The notes below the pieces were generated by a model. The model did no database searches and had not been told where the DNA came from. It saw nothing but the letters and a program-made list of their open reading frames with translations. The translations under genes and the position numbers were made by a program. 64,000 nucleotides of DNA. Source: Hymenobacter guriensis (GTDB lineage: Bacteria; Bacteroidota; Bacteroidia; Cytophagales; Hymenobacteraceae). Positions within the stretch are counted from its first letter, which is position 1, and each line of letters opens with the position of its first letter. The stretch is taken from NCBI RefSeq assembly GCF_015773195.1, contig NZ_JADWYK010000010.1:122680-186679 (forward strand), given 5' to 3'. This document shows positions 54,210 to 62,925 of the stretch, piece by piece.

Positions 54210-55526
54210 ATGCCCCTGGACATTTCCTTTATCGAAGCCGAACTGCTGGATCAATACCTGATTGACGACAACAACCGGCCGTGGATTCTCGGCTTCAGCG
54301 GCGGAAAGGATTCTACGCTCCTGCTGCAACTAGCGTGGCGCTCGATAGCTAAACTCCCGGAGGAGCTTCGCCACCGTCCCGTGTACATTGTCACGAATGA
54401 CACCCGCGTAGAAAATCCCCGTGTGGCCAAGTTCGTAGAACAGCAGCTGCGCCGCATTGAGGCAGGAGCCCAGGCGGCCGGCTTACCATTCATCGTTCAG
54501 CGTACCCTGCCGCAGTTGCAGGAGACGTTTTGGGCCAAGCTCATTGGGCTTGGTTACCCGGCACCGGACACGCGCTTTCGATGGTGCACGGACCGGCTGA
54601 AGATTTCCCCAACCACGCGCTTTATTCAAAGCAAAATCAGCTCCGCCGGCGAAGTCATTATCCTGCTGGGCACCCGCGAGGCCGAGAGCAGCAAACGAGC
54701 CCAGTCGATGCGCAAACACGCCGTGAGAGGCCAGCGCCTGCGAAAGCATGTATTGCCGAATGCCGCCGTATTTGCCCCAATACGCGACGTGCTGACGCCG
54801 GAACTGTGGCAGTACCTGAGCCAGGTTCCGCCCCCGTGGGGCGGCTCACACAAGGAGCTGATTACGCTTTACCGCAACGCATCCGTTGACGAGGACTGCC
54901 CGCTCGTCATCGACACGGAAACCGCCTCCTGCGGCAAAAGCCGGTTCGGCTGCTGGGTGTGCACCGTCGTGGCCCGGGATAAATCTATGGAAGGCCTGAT
55001 TCAGAACGGTGAGGACTGGATGGAGCCACTGGCCGAGCTGCGCAACTTCTTAATCGAAGCTCGCGACAACCCGGCCACCTACCGGCAGAAGGAGCTGCGA
55101 CGCGGCTACGTGCGCGAGGAGGCCTGGGGACCCTACTCGGCCGGCACCCGCGCCGAGGTGCTGCGCCGGCTGCTGCAGGCCCAGTACACCATTCAGCAGG
55201 AAGTAGATGCGTCGATGAGCTTCATCAGCTACCAGGAACTGATAACTATTCAAGCGCTCTGGCACCGCGACGGACTGTTTGAACACTCTGTTGCCAGCAT
55301 CTATAACAGCATCTACCCGGTGGCCATGCGTGACGAAGGCCTGCAGCGCAAGCAGCAGGAGCAGCAGCTCCTGCTGCGCGAGGTATGCACCGACAACCCC
55401 GATCACTTCGACCTTATTACCCAAGCAATGGAGGTGCTGAAAACGCAGAAGTTGCTGGGCCGCCGCCGCAACCACGTCACCGGCGTCGAAGCGGTGCTGG
55501 ATAACTACCTGCGCAACCAAAAGTAG
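54210..55526 (+). CDS. DndC-like ATP-pyrophosphatase/sulfurtransferase, orphan
   Basis: The 438-residue protein belongs to the PAPS-reductase/DndC superfamily: P-loop LGFSGGKDST (27-36), APDTRFRWCTDRLKI (118-132), LLGTREAES (152-160) and a Cys set at 126, 241, 248 and 251 with SCGKSRFGCWVCTVVARDKSM (240-260). That last stretch is the DndC hallmark and probably binds a Fe-S cluster. DndC activates backbone phosphates for phosphorothioation. Here no dndA, B, D or E is present; the neighbours are small unknown proteins. It may act alone, work with host proteins or have a different role. Confidence 0.85.
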   Translation: MPLDISFIEAELLDQYLIDDNNRPWILGFSGGKDSTLLLQLAWRSIAKLPEELRHRPVYIVTNDTRVENPRVAKFVEQQLRRIEAGAQAAGLPFIVQRTLPQLQETFWAKLIGLGYPAPDTRFRWCTDRLKISPTTRFIQSKISSAGEVIILLGTREAESSKRAQSMRKHAVRGQRLRKHVLPNAAVFAPIRDVLTPELWQYLSQVPPPWGGSHKELITLYRNASVDEDCPLVIDTETASCGKSRFGCWVCTVVARDKSMEGLIQNGEDWMEPLAELRNFLIEARDNPATYRQKELRRGYVREEAWGPYSAGTRAEVLRRLLQAQYTIQQEVDASMSFISYQELITIQALWHRDGLFEHSVASIYNSIYPVAMRDEGLQRKQQEQQLLLREVCTDNPDHFDLITQAMEVLKTQKLLGRRRNHVTGVEAVLDNYLRNQK

Positions 55527-55561
55527 CCTCCATCCCCTACCCCTTAAACATACGCAGAGCC

Positions 55562-55861
55562 ATGAGCAAGGAGCCCCGTTCCAGTACCTATTCCGTCGGC
55601 CAACAAGTTGAGGTGAAGCATTCAAGTGCCAAATACCATATGCGCAAAGGTATTATTGCCACTAAAGTCGGTGGGGGAGTTTATGGCGTCCGCATGCTGG
55701 AGCGCTCGCGGCTCGTCAACTTACCGACCGGAGGCTCCCGGACCGTAATTGACGGCGAGGAAACGAAAAACCTAAAGCTAGGTTCCCTGCAGCTGATCGC
55801 GGGAGGCCTGCAGAAAGTCAACGCTTCCGGTTGCGGTACGCAGGCCACGCTATTTAGCTAA
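55562..55861 (+). CDS. Unknown protein, 99 aa, KOW/SH3-like N-terminus
   Basis: A 99-residue basic protein. Its first half (YSVGQQVEVKHSSAKYHMRKGIIATKVGGGVYGVRM) looks like an SH3-type beta-barrel of the KOW kind, which often binds RNA or DNA. Family not recognised. It lies 35 nt after the DndC-like gene and probably shares its transcript. Confidence 0.6.
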   Translation: MSKEPRSSTYSVGQQVEVKHSSAKYHMRKGIIATKVGGGVYGVRMLERSRLVNLPTGGSRTVIDGEETKNLKLGSLQLIAGGLQKVNASGCGTQATLFS

Positions 55862-55946
55862 GGCATCAGGTCAGGGCAGTAGGGGAATGAAAGGCTATGG
55901 GGCCTTCCATTTCATCAGATATTTCCGGTAAAAGGGGCGTTTCCAT

Positions 55947-55966
55947 CGTATAAAGTGGACAACGCA
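55947..55966 (+). promoter_or_regulatory. Shared island promoter core upstream of 55983
   Basis: CGTATAAAGTGGACAACGCA resembles the cores at 2535 and 40286, with CGTA to CAAC spacing of 13 bp. No palindrome precedes it. Confidence 0.5.
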
Positions 55967-55982
55967 CCCTTTTTAATACCCC

Positions 55983-56225
55983 ATGGCCACCATCCTAACA
56001 CATCCAGCCCTGTTGGCTGATGAACCCGAAAACATCCACATCGACGCCACCTTTACCTGCTACGGCCACACTGAACAAGTGCGCCTGGAGGTGCCAGCGA
56101 ACTTTTGGCAATTGAGCAGCACCGACCGGGCCGAAATTATGGATGACGAGTACGACACCTGGTGCGATGGCGGCCGTGAGCCGTGGAGCATCGAGACCGA
56201 GGAGCCAGAGAACGCAGCAGCATAA
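55983..56225 (+). CDS. Unknown small acidic protein, 80 aa
   Basis: An 80-residue acidic protein of unknown family (YDTWCDGGREPWSIE near its end). Strong negative charge and small size recall DNA-mimic anti-restriction proteins, but this is only a compositional hint. It is 10 nt from the next start (56236). Confidence 0.5.
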   Translation: MATILTHPALLADEPENIHIDATFTCYGHTEQVRLEVPANFWQLSSTDRAEIMDDEYDTWCDGGREPWSIETEEPENAAA

Positions 56226-56235
56226 ACCACCCTGG

Positions 56236-56553
56236 ATGCGCCTCCTACCTACCCGAGCTGCCCTGACTGCCAGTGCCAGGGAAGCAAACGCACTGTTACG
56301 CCAGAATCCGGCAGCAATGAGCCAGGAAGAGGCACAACACCTGCTGGCCAGCGTCACGGCCTGCCTGCAGCAGCATGACAACGACCCGCTGCACATTGTG
56401 GAAGATAAGGGCTACGTCAAGACGCTGACGCCGGCAGCGGCCAAACGCAGCAAAGCCCTGGCCTGGCACGTGTACCACTGTCAGGACCGCCTACGGCGAT
56501 TAGCTGACCCAACATATACCGTTGCGGGCTACACTGGCCGCAACTGCAATTAA
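56236..56553 (+). CDS. Unknown protein, 105 aa
   Basis: A 105-residue basic protein. It starts at the ATG 10 nt after the previous stop, so the two are likely coupled. It is mostly helical (EEAQHLLASVTACLQQHDNDP) with a Lys/Arg-rich middle. Family not recognised. Confidence 0.55.
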   Translation: MRLLPTRAALTASAREANALLRQNPAAMSQEEAQHLLASVTACLQQHDNDPLHIVEDKGYVKTLTPAAAKRSKALAWHVYHCQDRLRRLADPTYTVAGYTGRNCN

Positions 56554-56589
56554 AACATGGCCCCTTTTCTGTAGACATATAAAACCTTA

Positions 56590-56660
56590 TTCAAACCCCC
56601 TTTATTGTTGCTAAATAGCAACAATAAAGGGGGTTTGAACGTTAATAGGCTATACAACGC
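56590..56660 (+). promoter_or_regulatory. 50-bp perfect inverted repeat containing the operator, plus promoter
   Basis: 24-bp arms (56590-56613 and 56616-56639) with a 2-nt loop. At the centre is TTGTTGC-N6-GCAACAA (56605-56624). The core GGCTATACAACGC lies at 56648-56660; TTGTTGC to CAAC is 50 bp. It may also terminate the upstream unit. Confidence 0.8.
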
Positions 56661-56679
56661 AACCCTTTTTCCCTTCCTT

Positions 56680-57345
56680 ATGTCCCACACTGCCCACCAT
56701 ACCGCCGAGGCTGTTGCGCTTGCGGCGGCCGCTTTGAAAGGCACCGACGTTTCCTATCCCTTGTTTAGCCTGCACGCCCTGCAGATGCGTCCTTCGCCAG
56801 GCGTCGAATGGGTGGATTGTCCCGCTCGACTGTTCCTGCAGGAGCGTGCCGGCGCCTGGATAGTCGCCCTCTGTGGCACAACCAGCCGCCTGTTTCACAC
56901 CAGTACGTATGATCAATACTCCTTTAAGCTCGACGAGCAGGAGTTTGTGGACCGGTTTGAGTTGCTGGCTTATTTTCAAAACCAACGCCAGCAAATTCTC
57001 GCCTTGCTTGACCAAACAGGCGCCATTAAGCTGGGCCAGCACGGCGAGCTGGAAACCGTGACGCCGGAGTTAGGTCAAGCCCTGAGCTTAGACCAGATGC
57101 AACGGGCAGTCAGCGGGGTGATTGATATTCATAGTTGGGCCGGTGAGCACCAGGCCCATGCTTTAACAGATACCTCCCTGGTAATACACACGGATGGTAA
57201 GTACACGGGTAGTCCTATCAATGCACTGGCAACGTGCCTATGGTTCCTGGTGTATCCGCTGGGCGTGTACAGCAGTGGTGGCTACGGGAAGCCGGATTTT
57301 GTGGTGGGTGATGTCCTTCTGGTACGCGATACCCTGCTACGGTAA
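56680..57345 (+). CDS. DUF3846-like protein, 221 aa
   Basis: I chose the ATG at 56680, because the longer frame begins inside the palindrome. The first 110 residues are of unknown type. Residues 115-221 look like DUF3846: AIKLGQHGELETVTPE....LSLDQMQRAVSGVIDI, LVIHTDGKYTGSPINALAT, and PDFVVGDVLLVRD at the end, matching the family's dGk....N..A and GdvlvV pattern. DUF3846 is common on phages and plasmids with no known activity. Confidence 0.65.
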   Translation: MSHTAHHTAEAVALAAAALKGTDVSYPLFSLHALQMRPSPGVEWVDCPARLFLQERAGAWIVALCGTTSRLFHTSTYDQYSFKLDEQEFVDRFELLAYFQNQRQQILALLDQTGAIKLGQHGELETVTPELGQALSLDQMQRAVSGVIDIHSWAGEHQAHALTDTSLVIHTDGKYTGSPINALATCLWFLVYPLGVYSSGGYGKPDFVVGDVLLVRDTLLR

Positions 57346-57437
57346 GGTATGCCGGCGCAGCCGCCCGGGCTCCGAGTAAGTAGTTCGGGCGGTCAGGCGC
57401 CCTTTTTTAATTTATTGCTGCTTTTTATCAGCGATAA

Positions 57438-57470
57438 GAAATTTGTTGCGTATAATCGGCAACAAATTTC
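57438..57470 (+). promoter_or_regulatory. Operator straddling the promoter of the 57510 HTH gene
   Basis: A perfect 12-bp inverted repeat (GAAATTTGTTGC / GCAACAAATTTC) with a 9-nt spacer GTATAATCG that holds the TATAAT-like element. The TTGTTGC and GCAACAA halves match the island palindrome, so a protein bound here would cover the promoter. Confidence 0.75.
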
Positions 57471-57509
57471 ATTCTTACCGTCCTCTGAAAGCCCTAAGCG
57501 ATTTAACGT

Positions 57510-57833
57510 ATGGCATCTAAATCGACCAATTCCAAGAAACCTGCTGCGCAGGCAACCGCTGCTAAGAACGGCAAAAATGCAACGGCCGTTGGCAGAACCT
57601 TCGCGCAAATGCTGGACAATAAAAAGTTTACGTCGCGGGTTCTGCAAAAACAACTGCGCATGTCCTCGCGCACAGTAAACAATGCTAAAGTAGATCCTGG
57701 CGTGCTAAGCCTGGGGGACGTATTCCGACTGGCTGATTTAATGAAGGAACCTGTTGAGCTGCTCATGCAGGAACTGGTGGCCGAGATTAAGCAGCTGCCC
57801 GCCGATCTGCAGCCTGTACAGCGCACTACCTAA
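57510..57833 (+). CDS. Small HTH regulator, candidate controller of the island
   Basis: A 107-residue protein with a flexible, Lys/Ala/Asn-rich N-terminus (1-30) and a Cro/C1-like HTH (about 31-95): FAQMLDNKKFTSRVLQKQLRMSSRTVNNAKVDPGVLSLGDVFRLADLMKEPVELLM. The order is short helix, turn, recognition helix SSRTVNNAK, then two support helices. The palindrome over its own promoter suggests autorepression. The same half-sites recur upstream of at least ten other genes, so this protein is the simplest candidate for the shared regulator. A role is inferred, not shown. Confidence 0.7.
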   Translation: MASKSTNSKKPAAQATAAKNGKNATAVGRTFAQMLDNKKFTSRVLQKQLRMSSRTVNNAKVDPGVLSLGDVFRLADLMKEPVELLMQELVAEIKQLPADLQPVQRTT

Positions 57834-57856
57834 TCCTGCCCTTTGCTTTGTCTATT

Positions 57857-58486
57857 CTACTGCCGGCAAGCCACTAGCCTGACAAGCCGATGGGTCTCTA
57901 GCGAAAAGTCGGCAACCGCCTCTGGTTCCTCATAGCGCAGGATATCAAAGCCTGCAGCTGCATAACGGTCCGGTAGTTCGCCGCTGAGGAACCCAATCTG
58001 CTGATTAGGAGCCAATCCCAGAGCGGCATTCACATCAGCATGGAAGTTCTCGAACACGACCAGCCCGCCGGGCCGCAGGGCCTGCGCTGCATGAGCGGCA
58101 TGGTCGTGTTCATCCGTGTAGCACAGTACGACCAAGTCCCAGCATGCATGGCCCCAAGCGTAGCTATGGCTGTCTTGCGCGTGAGCCGTGATAGACAGGT
58201 TCCGCTGCCGGGCCTGCTCTTGGGCATAATCCAGAGCTTGGTCAGCCACATCTACCCCCGTTACCTGCCAGCCTAGCGCGGCCAGGTGCAGGGCATTGCG
58301 CCCCTCGCCCATGTGCATATCCAGGGCAGTGCCGGGACGCAAGCAGCGCGCCGTTTCCATCAACAATCCATTAGGCATGCCATTAAAACGGGTGCTGCGC
58401 CAAGTAGGATCTAGGTAAGCTCTGTTCCAACGTTCTTTCTCGACGACGGCACTAACACTGAGTGCTGACTGGCTGTTGATGCTCAT
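57857..58486 (-). CDS. Class I SAM-dependent methyltransferase (TehB-like)
   Basis: The 209-residue protein has the methyltransferase motifs ALDMHMGEGRNALHLAALGWQVTGVDVA (motif I, 54-79), a post-I acidic residue, DLVVLCYTDEHD (motif IV, about 117-128) and LRPGGLVVFENF (motif V, 138-149). The overall plan resembles TehB/UbiE-like small-molecule methyltransferases. Substrate unknown. It is on the - strand, and no island promoter is seen upstream. Confidence 0.82.
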   Translation of the reverse strand: MSINSQSALSVSAVVEKERWNRAYLDPTWRSTRFNGMPNGLLMETARCLRPGTALDMHMGEGRNALHLAALGWQVTGVDVADQALDYAQEQARQRNLSITAHAQDSHSYAWGHACWDLVVLCYTDEHDHAAHAAQALRPGGLVVFENFHADVNAALGLAPNQQIGFLSGELPDRYAAAGFDILRYEEPEAVADFSLETHRLVRLVACRQ

Positions 58487-58622
58487 AGGTGGCTACTTCA
58501 AAGCTGTAAATGATTAAAGGACCGGAAGAACCAATACTGGTACTGAAACAAAACGAATACAAAATTCCGCGGCAGGTAGGCTTGGATGCGATTTGAGTCA
58601 TCTATTTTTTGCAATTGTTAAA

Positions 58623-58919
58623 ATGCCAATGCACACCGAAAAAAAGCACATATTGTCCGACGCACTTAACCAGAGCGGTACCGGTCACCTGTTGCCCATT
58701 ATTGACTTTCTGAAGGTACAGGGAAACGAGCCTTCAACAGGCGACCAGTTCTATTACTACCGGGACGGGAACGGCGTGTATGGCTTCGCTCAGCCGCTTG
58801 ACGTGGCTGCGCTAAGGGCGCAGTTCGAGTTCCCATCTAGCATCCACCTTACGGCCACATCAGTGCACGACATCCGGCACTTTGTGTGCATCACTCAGAA
58901 TAGCGGCCCCCTGCCGTAG
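58623..58919 (+). CDS. Unknown protein, 98 aa
   Basis: A 98-residue protein with no recognised family (DFLKVQGNEPSTGDQFYYYRDGNGVYGFAQPLDV in the middle). It starts at ATG 58623; the next ATG (58629) is equally plausible. The intact frame and natural composition support a real gene, but nothing about its function can be said. Confidence 0.5.
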   Translation: MPMHTEKKHILSDALNQSGTGHLLPIIDFLKVQGNEPSTGDQFYYYRDGNGVYGFAQPLDVAALRAQFEFPSSIHLTATSVHDIRHFVCITQNSGPLP

Positions 58920-58975
58920 GAACTGCCTTGCTGCTCATCTTGCCTGTGCATTCGAACCCTTTTCAACAAAGAAAA

Positions 58976-59009
58976 CCCCCAGCTCACGCGTTAGGACGTG
59001 GGCTGGGGG
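58976..59009. terminator. Terminator between convergent genes
   Basis: A 13-bp stem (CCCCCAGCTCACG / CGTGGGCTGGGGG, one G-T pair) with an 8-nt loop between 58919 (+) and 59027 (-). Confidence 0.75.
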
Positions 59010-59026
59010 GGTACTTTCGCGGGCTG

Positions 59027-62000
59027 TTAATGCTGCACGCTCAGATTGCGGTTTACAATTTGGCCACCGCGGCGTATCTGCACATGATACAAGCCCGCCG
59101 GTAGCGTGGAGGTGTCCACCGTGATAGTTCCCTTTTTTGTGCTGGCAGAATGTACTTTCTTACTCCGGTCGTTATATAGATCGACCTGGTAAGCATGTGG
59201 GTTCTCTTCTTCCGGGCCGGCGACCTTCGCTGCGAACTGATCCGGGGATTCCGTCTCAGACAGCGTAGTAACCGTTAAATATTGCGTGGACGGGTTAGGA
59301 TAGACCTGAACGTTATACGGGTCGCACATCTTACCTTCCGTGGGATCTGCGCTAATTTCTACCGAACCAGCCGGTAGCATTACCCCGGAGCAGGTGCTAG
59401 GAGCAGTTACCGAAAGAGTAATTTCGTCATACCGGGGAGTAACGCTGGTCGAGGGCGACGTAGTAGTATATGTGCTCGTAGTAACGGCGCCGGTACTCCC
59501 TGAAACGATCCGCTTGGTCCAGTAGTATGGGCCTGTGGTATTACCCTCGGCACGAACTGCTACTGGCGTCCAGGGGCAGATCCGAACTTGGTTGTCGTCC
59601 CACTGTATCCGGGGCTGAAGTGCAGCTCCGCCATCGATAACCGTCAGCTGGTAAGTAGTAGACGGGCTTTCGTTTGCCCCCGCACGCTTGGCCACAACAG
59701 ATACCATAACGGTACCAGGCTGTCCTGTGCTCCGGATACTTTGTACAACCCCACCATTCGTAGTGGTGGTCGTTCCAGTGCTGGGAAATATAGCCGGGCC
59801 GCTTAGGGTCCAGGTATAGGTCACATCGCCCAGGCGTGAGCATTCGTCCAGCGACACGTAGGCTACCTGATTAGGACAAACCTGGGGGGGGTTAGTTACC
59901 TTGAACCGGGGCGCCTGTGTCTGGCCGGTTAGCTCCCGCATTAGAAACATCTGCGCCGGGCCATCCATAGTCACGTGCGCCCCGTTGGCATTGGTATACA
60001 TGTAGTAAGAATCAAACGGAATTTCGTTGTTACATATAAGATTACGCGCCGAAAGATTTGTATTCGGGTCGGGCAACTGACTGATGCCGGTATAGTTGGT
60101 CAACGTACGATACTGATACCCCAGGGCGCTGACGGTAGGAATAAAGCAGTGATTCGGGCGCAGCTGAGTAAAGCGGAATTCAACGCCCTTGATCTGTTTT
60201 CCATTCAGCGTACCGGTAGCAATCTGCTGCTGGGCATCATAGGTGCCACCGGGCGCCAGGTCATAGTTTCGAGGGCCAGTCAGCCATACTTGGTACCGCT
60301 TAGCAATAGGTTTGGCAAGGGCAACTAGTACGCGCGCCTCCCCATTGAAGATGGTCGTTTTTACATTACTGGGGCCGGCGAAGTACATATTTGCCGCAAT
60401 CTGCGTACCTGGTGTTGTGCTGCGATAAAAGAATTGTCGCCGTTTGTTGCCTTTTTTCCGGGCTACGTCCAGTTCCATACCAGTTTGTCCAGGTAAGCCC
60501 ATCGCCGTATTCAAAGCCCCAGTACCATTGCCATTGGCCAGCGCTACCCGGCGGACCTGCGTTGGATAGCCATAGCTGCCAGCTAGCCCATTGCTCTGCA
60601 GATTACGGGTAAACGGTTCGTGTAGCGAGTAACCAGTAGTCAGGTTTAAATGCTGATATACGAGCATCTGCCGGGCCGCCACAGAGTTCAATCGGGACAA
60701 ATTGTGTTCCGCGCTTTCAGATAGGCCTGAAAAGTACCGGATGAAAGCTTGGTCGCCCAGCGGAATATTTGCCCCTTGATGTGGCGCGTCAAAGGAAATC
60801 CAGGTATCAACATTATGCTTCCAGTAGGCATTGTTATACGTAGCCGAATTGTTGGCATCAGCATAGTTTTTTTCCATCAGGGCTAAGGCGTAGCGAGAAA
60901 TAACACCGCCCATAGAAGGACCAATTATCGTCACCTTTTCGCTGGGATTAGCCATCAGAGGCTTGATCTTGGATAACAGTTCAATCAGTACAAATGCATT
61001 CCGTTCGATAAAGTCCGCGCCACCATCTGTGTCACCATAGGCAGAGGAGCCGTTATAGGTAATGAGCCGTTTAGTCGTAGGGAAATTGAGAACAATCAGG
61101 TCACGGGGCTGTTTTGCACCATATAATGCTTCGCCAACAGGACTAAACTGAGTAAATATTTCTTGAATGCCGCGTTTGTCAGAAGGATCAAATCCATCAA
61201 TTATGATGGTTGGCTTACGCAGTTTGGAATCTACTTTACTATTGTCATTATAGAGAAAGCAGGTAACCTGGCCTTCTCCATAGGTTGAAAACCCTTTGTA
61301 GTCTGCCCAGGGTAACCCTTTTACGTTCGGCAGAGGCATTGCTACTGAATTGTCACGCCGTAAGTACGTTGGTCGTACATAAAGCTCCGACTTAGCTGAT
61401 ATAGTACGACTGTCGGAAAAGGTAATGAGATAACTTGCCGTGAGCAGACCGGGGGGTAATAGTATTGCGGAGGTCCCCCCAGGCGTAAGCGTCCGGGTGA
61501 AACCGCCGACTGTCACCTGTACTGACCTAACGTACCGCTGGGTATTGCCTAACAAGAAATTGGGCGGCAGGGTGAGCGTGACCTTCTGATTAACCGAATC
61601 GGCGAGCAGGGCTGCAATCGTCACCTGCTGCGTCTGATAGGGATTGCCCACCCCGTCAGCATACAGCCCATTAATCGTGATTATACTACCCTTTTCCTCC
61701 GCCAGCGTGTCCAGCACGCCAAACTGATAATCCAGCACGCCAATAGGCAATTCGCCATAGCTTACTTTGGTCGCCGTTGCCGCCGTGCGGGCCATATTGG
61801 CGAACTCGCTACGGCTGATGGGGAATCCAGCACTTTGATAGGCAGCCGAACGCAGTTCGAAATAGCTTTGAAAAATGTGCGAGGCAGACGAAGGGGTAAC
61901 TTGCGTAAACTCATTGAGAAGTGCTACCGCAGGCACACGATCATAGAGAATTCCCTTGGGAACACGCGACTTATCCAGTGGGGCCGTCAGGCTATCTACC

Positions 62001-62122
62001 AGTTGCGTGTACGACGAAACTAGGGATTGGTCAGACGTACCACTTGGCTCAGGTGTCGAACTCAACTGGGCATAGCTCAGCTGGGCCCCTAATAATAGGG
62101 GCAAAAGTAAAATTTTACGCAT
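59027..62122 (-). CDS. T9SS-exported lipase/PGAP1-like multidomain protein
   Basis: The 1031-residue protein has a signal peptide (MRKILLLPLLLGAQLSYAQ) and, near residues 290-470, an alpha/beta hydrolase domain with TIIIDGFDPSDKRG and the nucleophile IIGPSMGGVISRYAL (Ser about 402). Immunoglobulin-like (PKD-type) repeats with VTYTWTLSGPAIFPSTG follow from about 740. A C-terminal type A T9SS sorting domain (YPNPSTQYLTV...STLPAGLYHVQI) ends it. It is predicted to be secreted and surface-attached, acting on lipids or esters. GxSxG is intact. Confidence 0.85.
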   Translation of the reverse strand: MRKILLLPLLLGAQLSYAQLSSTPEPSGTSDQSLVSSYTQLVDSLTAPLDKSRVPKGILYDRVPAVALLNEFTQVTPSSASHIFQSYFELRSAAYQSAGFPISRSEFANMARTAATATKVSYGELPIGVLDYQFGVLDTLAEEKGSIITINGLYADGVGNPYQTQQVTIAALLADSVNQKVTLTLPPNFLLGNTQRYVRSVQVTVGGFTRTLTPGGTSAILLPPGLLTASYLITFSDSRTISAKSELYVRPTYLRRDNSVAMPLPNVKGLPWADYKGFSTYGEGQVTCFLYNDNSKVDSKLRKPTIIIDGFDPSDKRGIQEIFTQFSPVGEALYGAKQPRDLIVLNFPTTKRLITYNGSSAYGDTDGGADFIERNAFVLIELLSKIKPLMANPSEKVTIIGPSMGGVISRYALALMEKNYADANNSATYNNAYWKHNVDTWISFDAPHQGANIPLGDQAFIRYFSGLSESAEHNLSRLNSVAARQMLVYQHLNLTTGYSLHEPFTRNLQSNGLAGSYGYPTQVRRVALANGNGTGALNTAMGLPGQTGMELDVARKKGNKRRQFFYRSTTPGTQIAANMYFAGPSNVKTTIFNGEARVLVALAKPIAKRYQVWLTGPRNYDLAPGGTYDAQQQIATGTLNGKQIKGVEFRFTQLRPNHCFIPTVSALGYQYRTLTNYTGISQLPDPNTNLSARNLICNNEIPFDSYYMYTNANGAHVTMDGPAQMFLMRELTGQTQAPRFKVTNPPQVCPNQVAYVSLDECSRLGDVTYTWTLSGPAIFPSTGTTTTTNGGVVQSIRSTGQPGTVMVSVVAKRAGANESPSTTYQLTVIDGGAALQPRIQWDDNQVRICPWTPVAVRAEGNTTGPYYWTKRIVSGSTGAVTTSTYTTTSPSTSVTPRYDEITLSVTAPSTCSGVMLPAGSVEISADPTEGKMCDPYNVQVYPNPSTQYLTVTTLSETESPDQFAAKVAGPEEENPHAYQVDLYNDRSKKVHSASTKKGTITVDTSTLPAGLYHVQIRRGGQIVNRNLSVQH

Positions 62123-62148
62123 GATTAGTTGAAGGAAATTAAGGAAAA

Positions 62149-62736
62149 CTATTCTTTGTACTTCACATCAAACCGCCCCTCAGTTACCTGCACAGTGGCT
62201 GAACTATACCTTTCCTGGGCAGTGAACTCGAAGGTGCCCGAGATAACATGGGCAACTGTATCGAGCCGAGTGATGACAATCTGTCCAGGGTGCTGGGGTC
62301 CTGTAAAAAGTGAGTTAGAAGGACTTGGAGCCTCATAGACGAAGCTGGCATAGGAAGGCGCTGTGTTAGCCAATTCAGGGCGAGCAACCTGATCAAGTAC
62401 ATATGATCCAGGCGCGCGGACATCCAGCGCACTTAAATGGACACTCGTATCGTAGAGCGGCGAGTCTTTATCGGCCGATGAATAAGAAAGATCGAGGGTA
62501 AACTGATGATTTTCGGAATCGCCGTTATAGTGAGCAACAATAGGGGGAGAAGTAAATAAATCTACGTTCACAGGTACCCAATTCGTCCCATTCACTTTAC
62601 AACCGGCCGTTTGAGCACCCGTCTGCGTCGCTGCTGGCAACTGGGGCTCGGGAAAGTACTCCTTACCGCAGCCAACCAGCAACGTGGTTATAAATATTGG
62701 AAGAAGAAAGCGGGAATGACGCGCAGTAGCAGCCAT
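62149..62736 (-). CDS. Lipoprotein of unknown function, 195 aa
   Basis: I chose MAATARHSRFLLPIFITTLLVGCGK (start 62736) because it gives a clean signal with lipobox VGC (Cys23); the longer frame begins 42 codons earlier without one. The mature part contains KVNGTNWVPVNVDLF and alternating strands, the pattern of Bacteroidota DUF6252-type lipoproteins (assignment from memory). It lies 26 nt before the T9SS protein gene, so they share an operon. Confidence 0.72.
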   Translation of the reverse strand: MAATARHSRFLLPIFITTLLVGCGKEYFPEPQLPAATQTGAQTAGCKVNGTNWVPVNVDLFTSPPIVAHYNGDSENHQFTLDLSYSSADKDSPLYDTSVHLSALDVRAPGSYVLDQVARPELANTAPSYASFVYEAPSPSNSLFTGPQHPGQIVITRLDTVAHVISGTFEFTAQERYSSATVQVTEGRFDVKYKE

Positions 62737-62905
62737 GGTGAGGAGATTAGGTATATGAAAGCAGAAACCGTAGGAACCGTGGGAAGAAGTCACATACTTA
62801 TCTTCAAAGCTATTAAATCTAATATCAATACAAAGCCAGATAGCGGCAATATTTAATTGCATGTATTTTGATCATACGTTAATTAATACGTATTATGACG
62901 TTTCA

Positions 62906-62925
62906 TTGTTGCTAAACAGCAACAA
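62906..62925 (+). promoter_or_regulatory. Full class I palindrome far from the main island
   Basis: TTGTTGC-TAAACA-GCAACAA, the same 6-bp spacer as at 421, 51395 and 56605. The nearest ATG (62937) gives only MEYTFPTRYLFGGQNV before a stop. A 64-codon frame at 62967-63161 starts with TTG and is not convincing. I see no other gene between 62737 and 63560. Confidence 0.65.
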
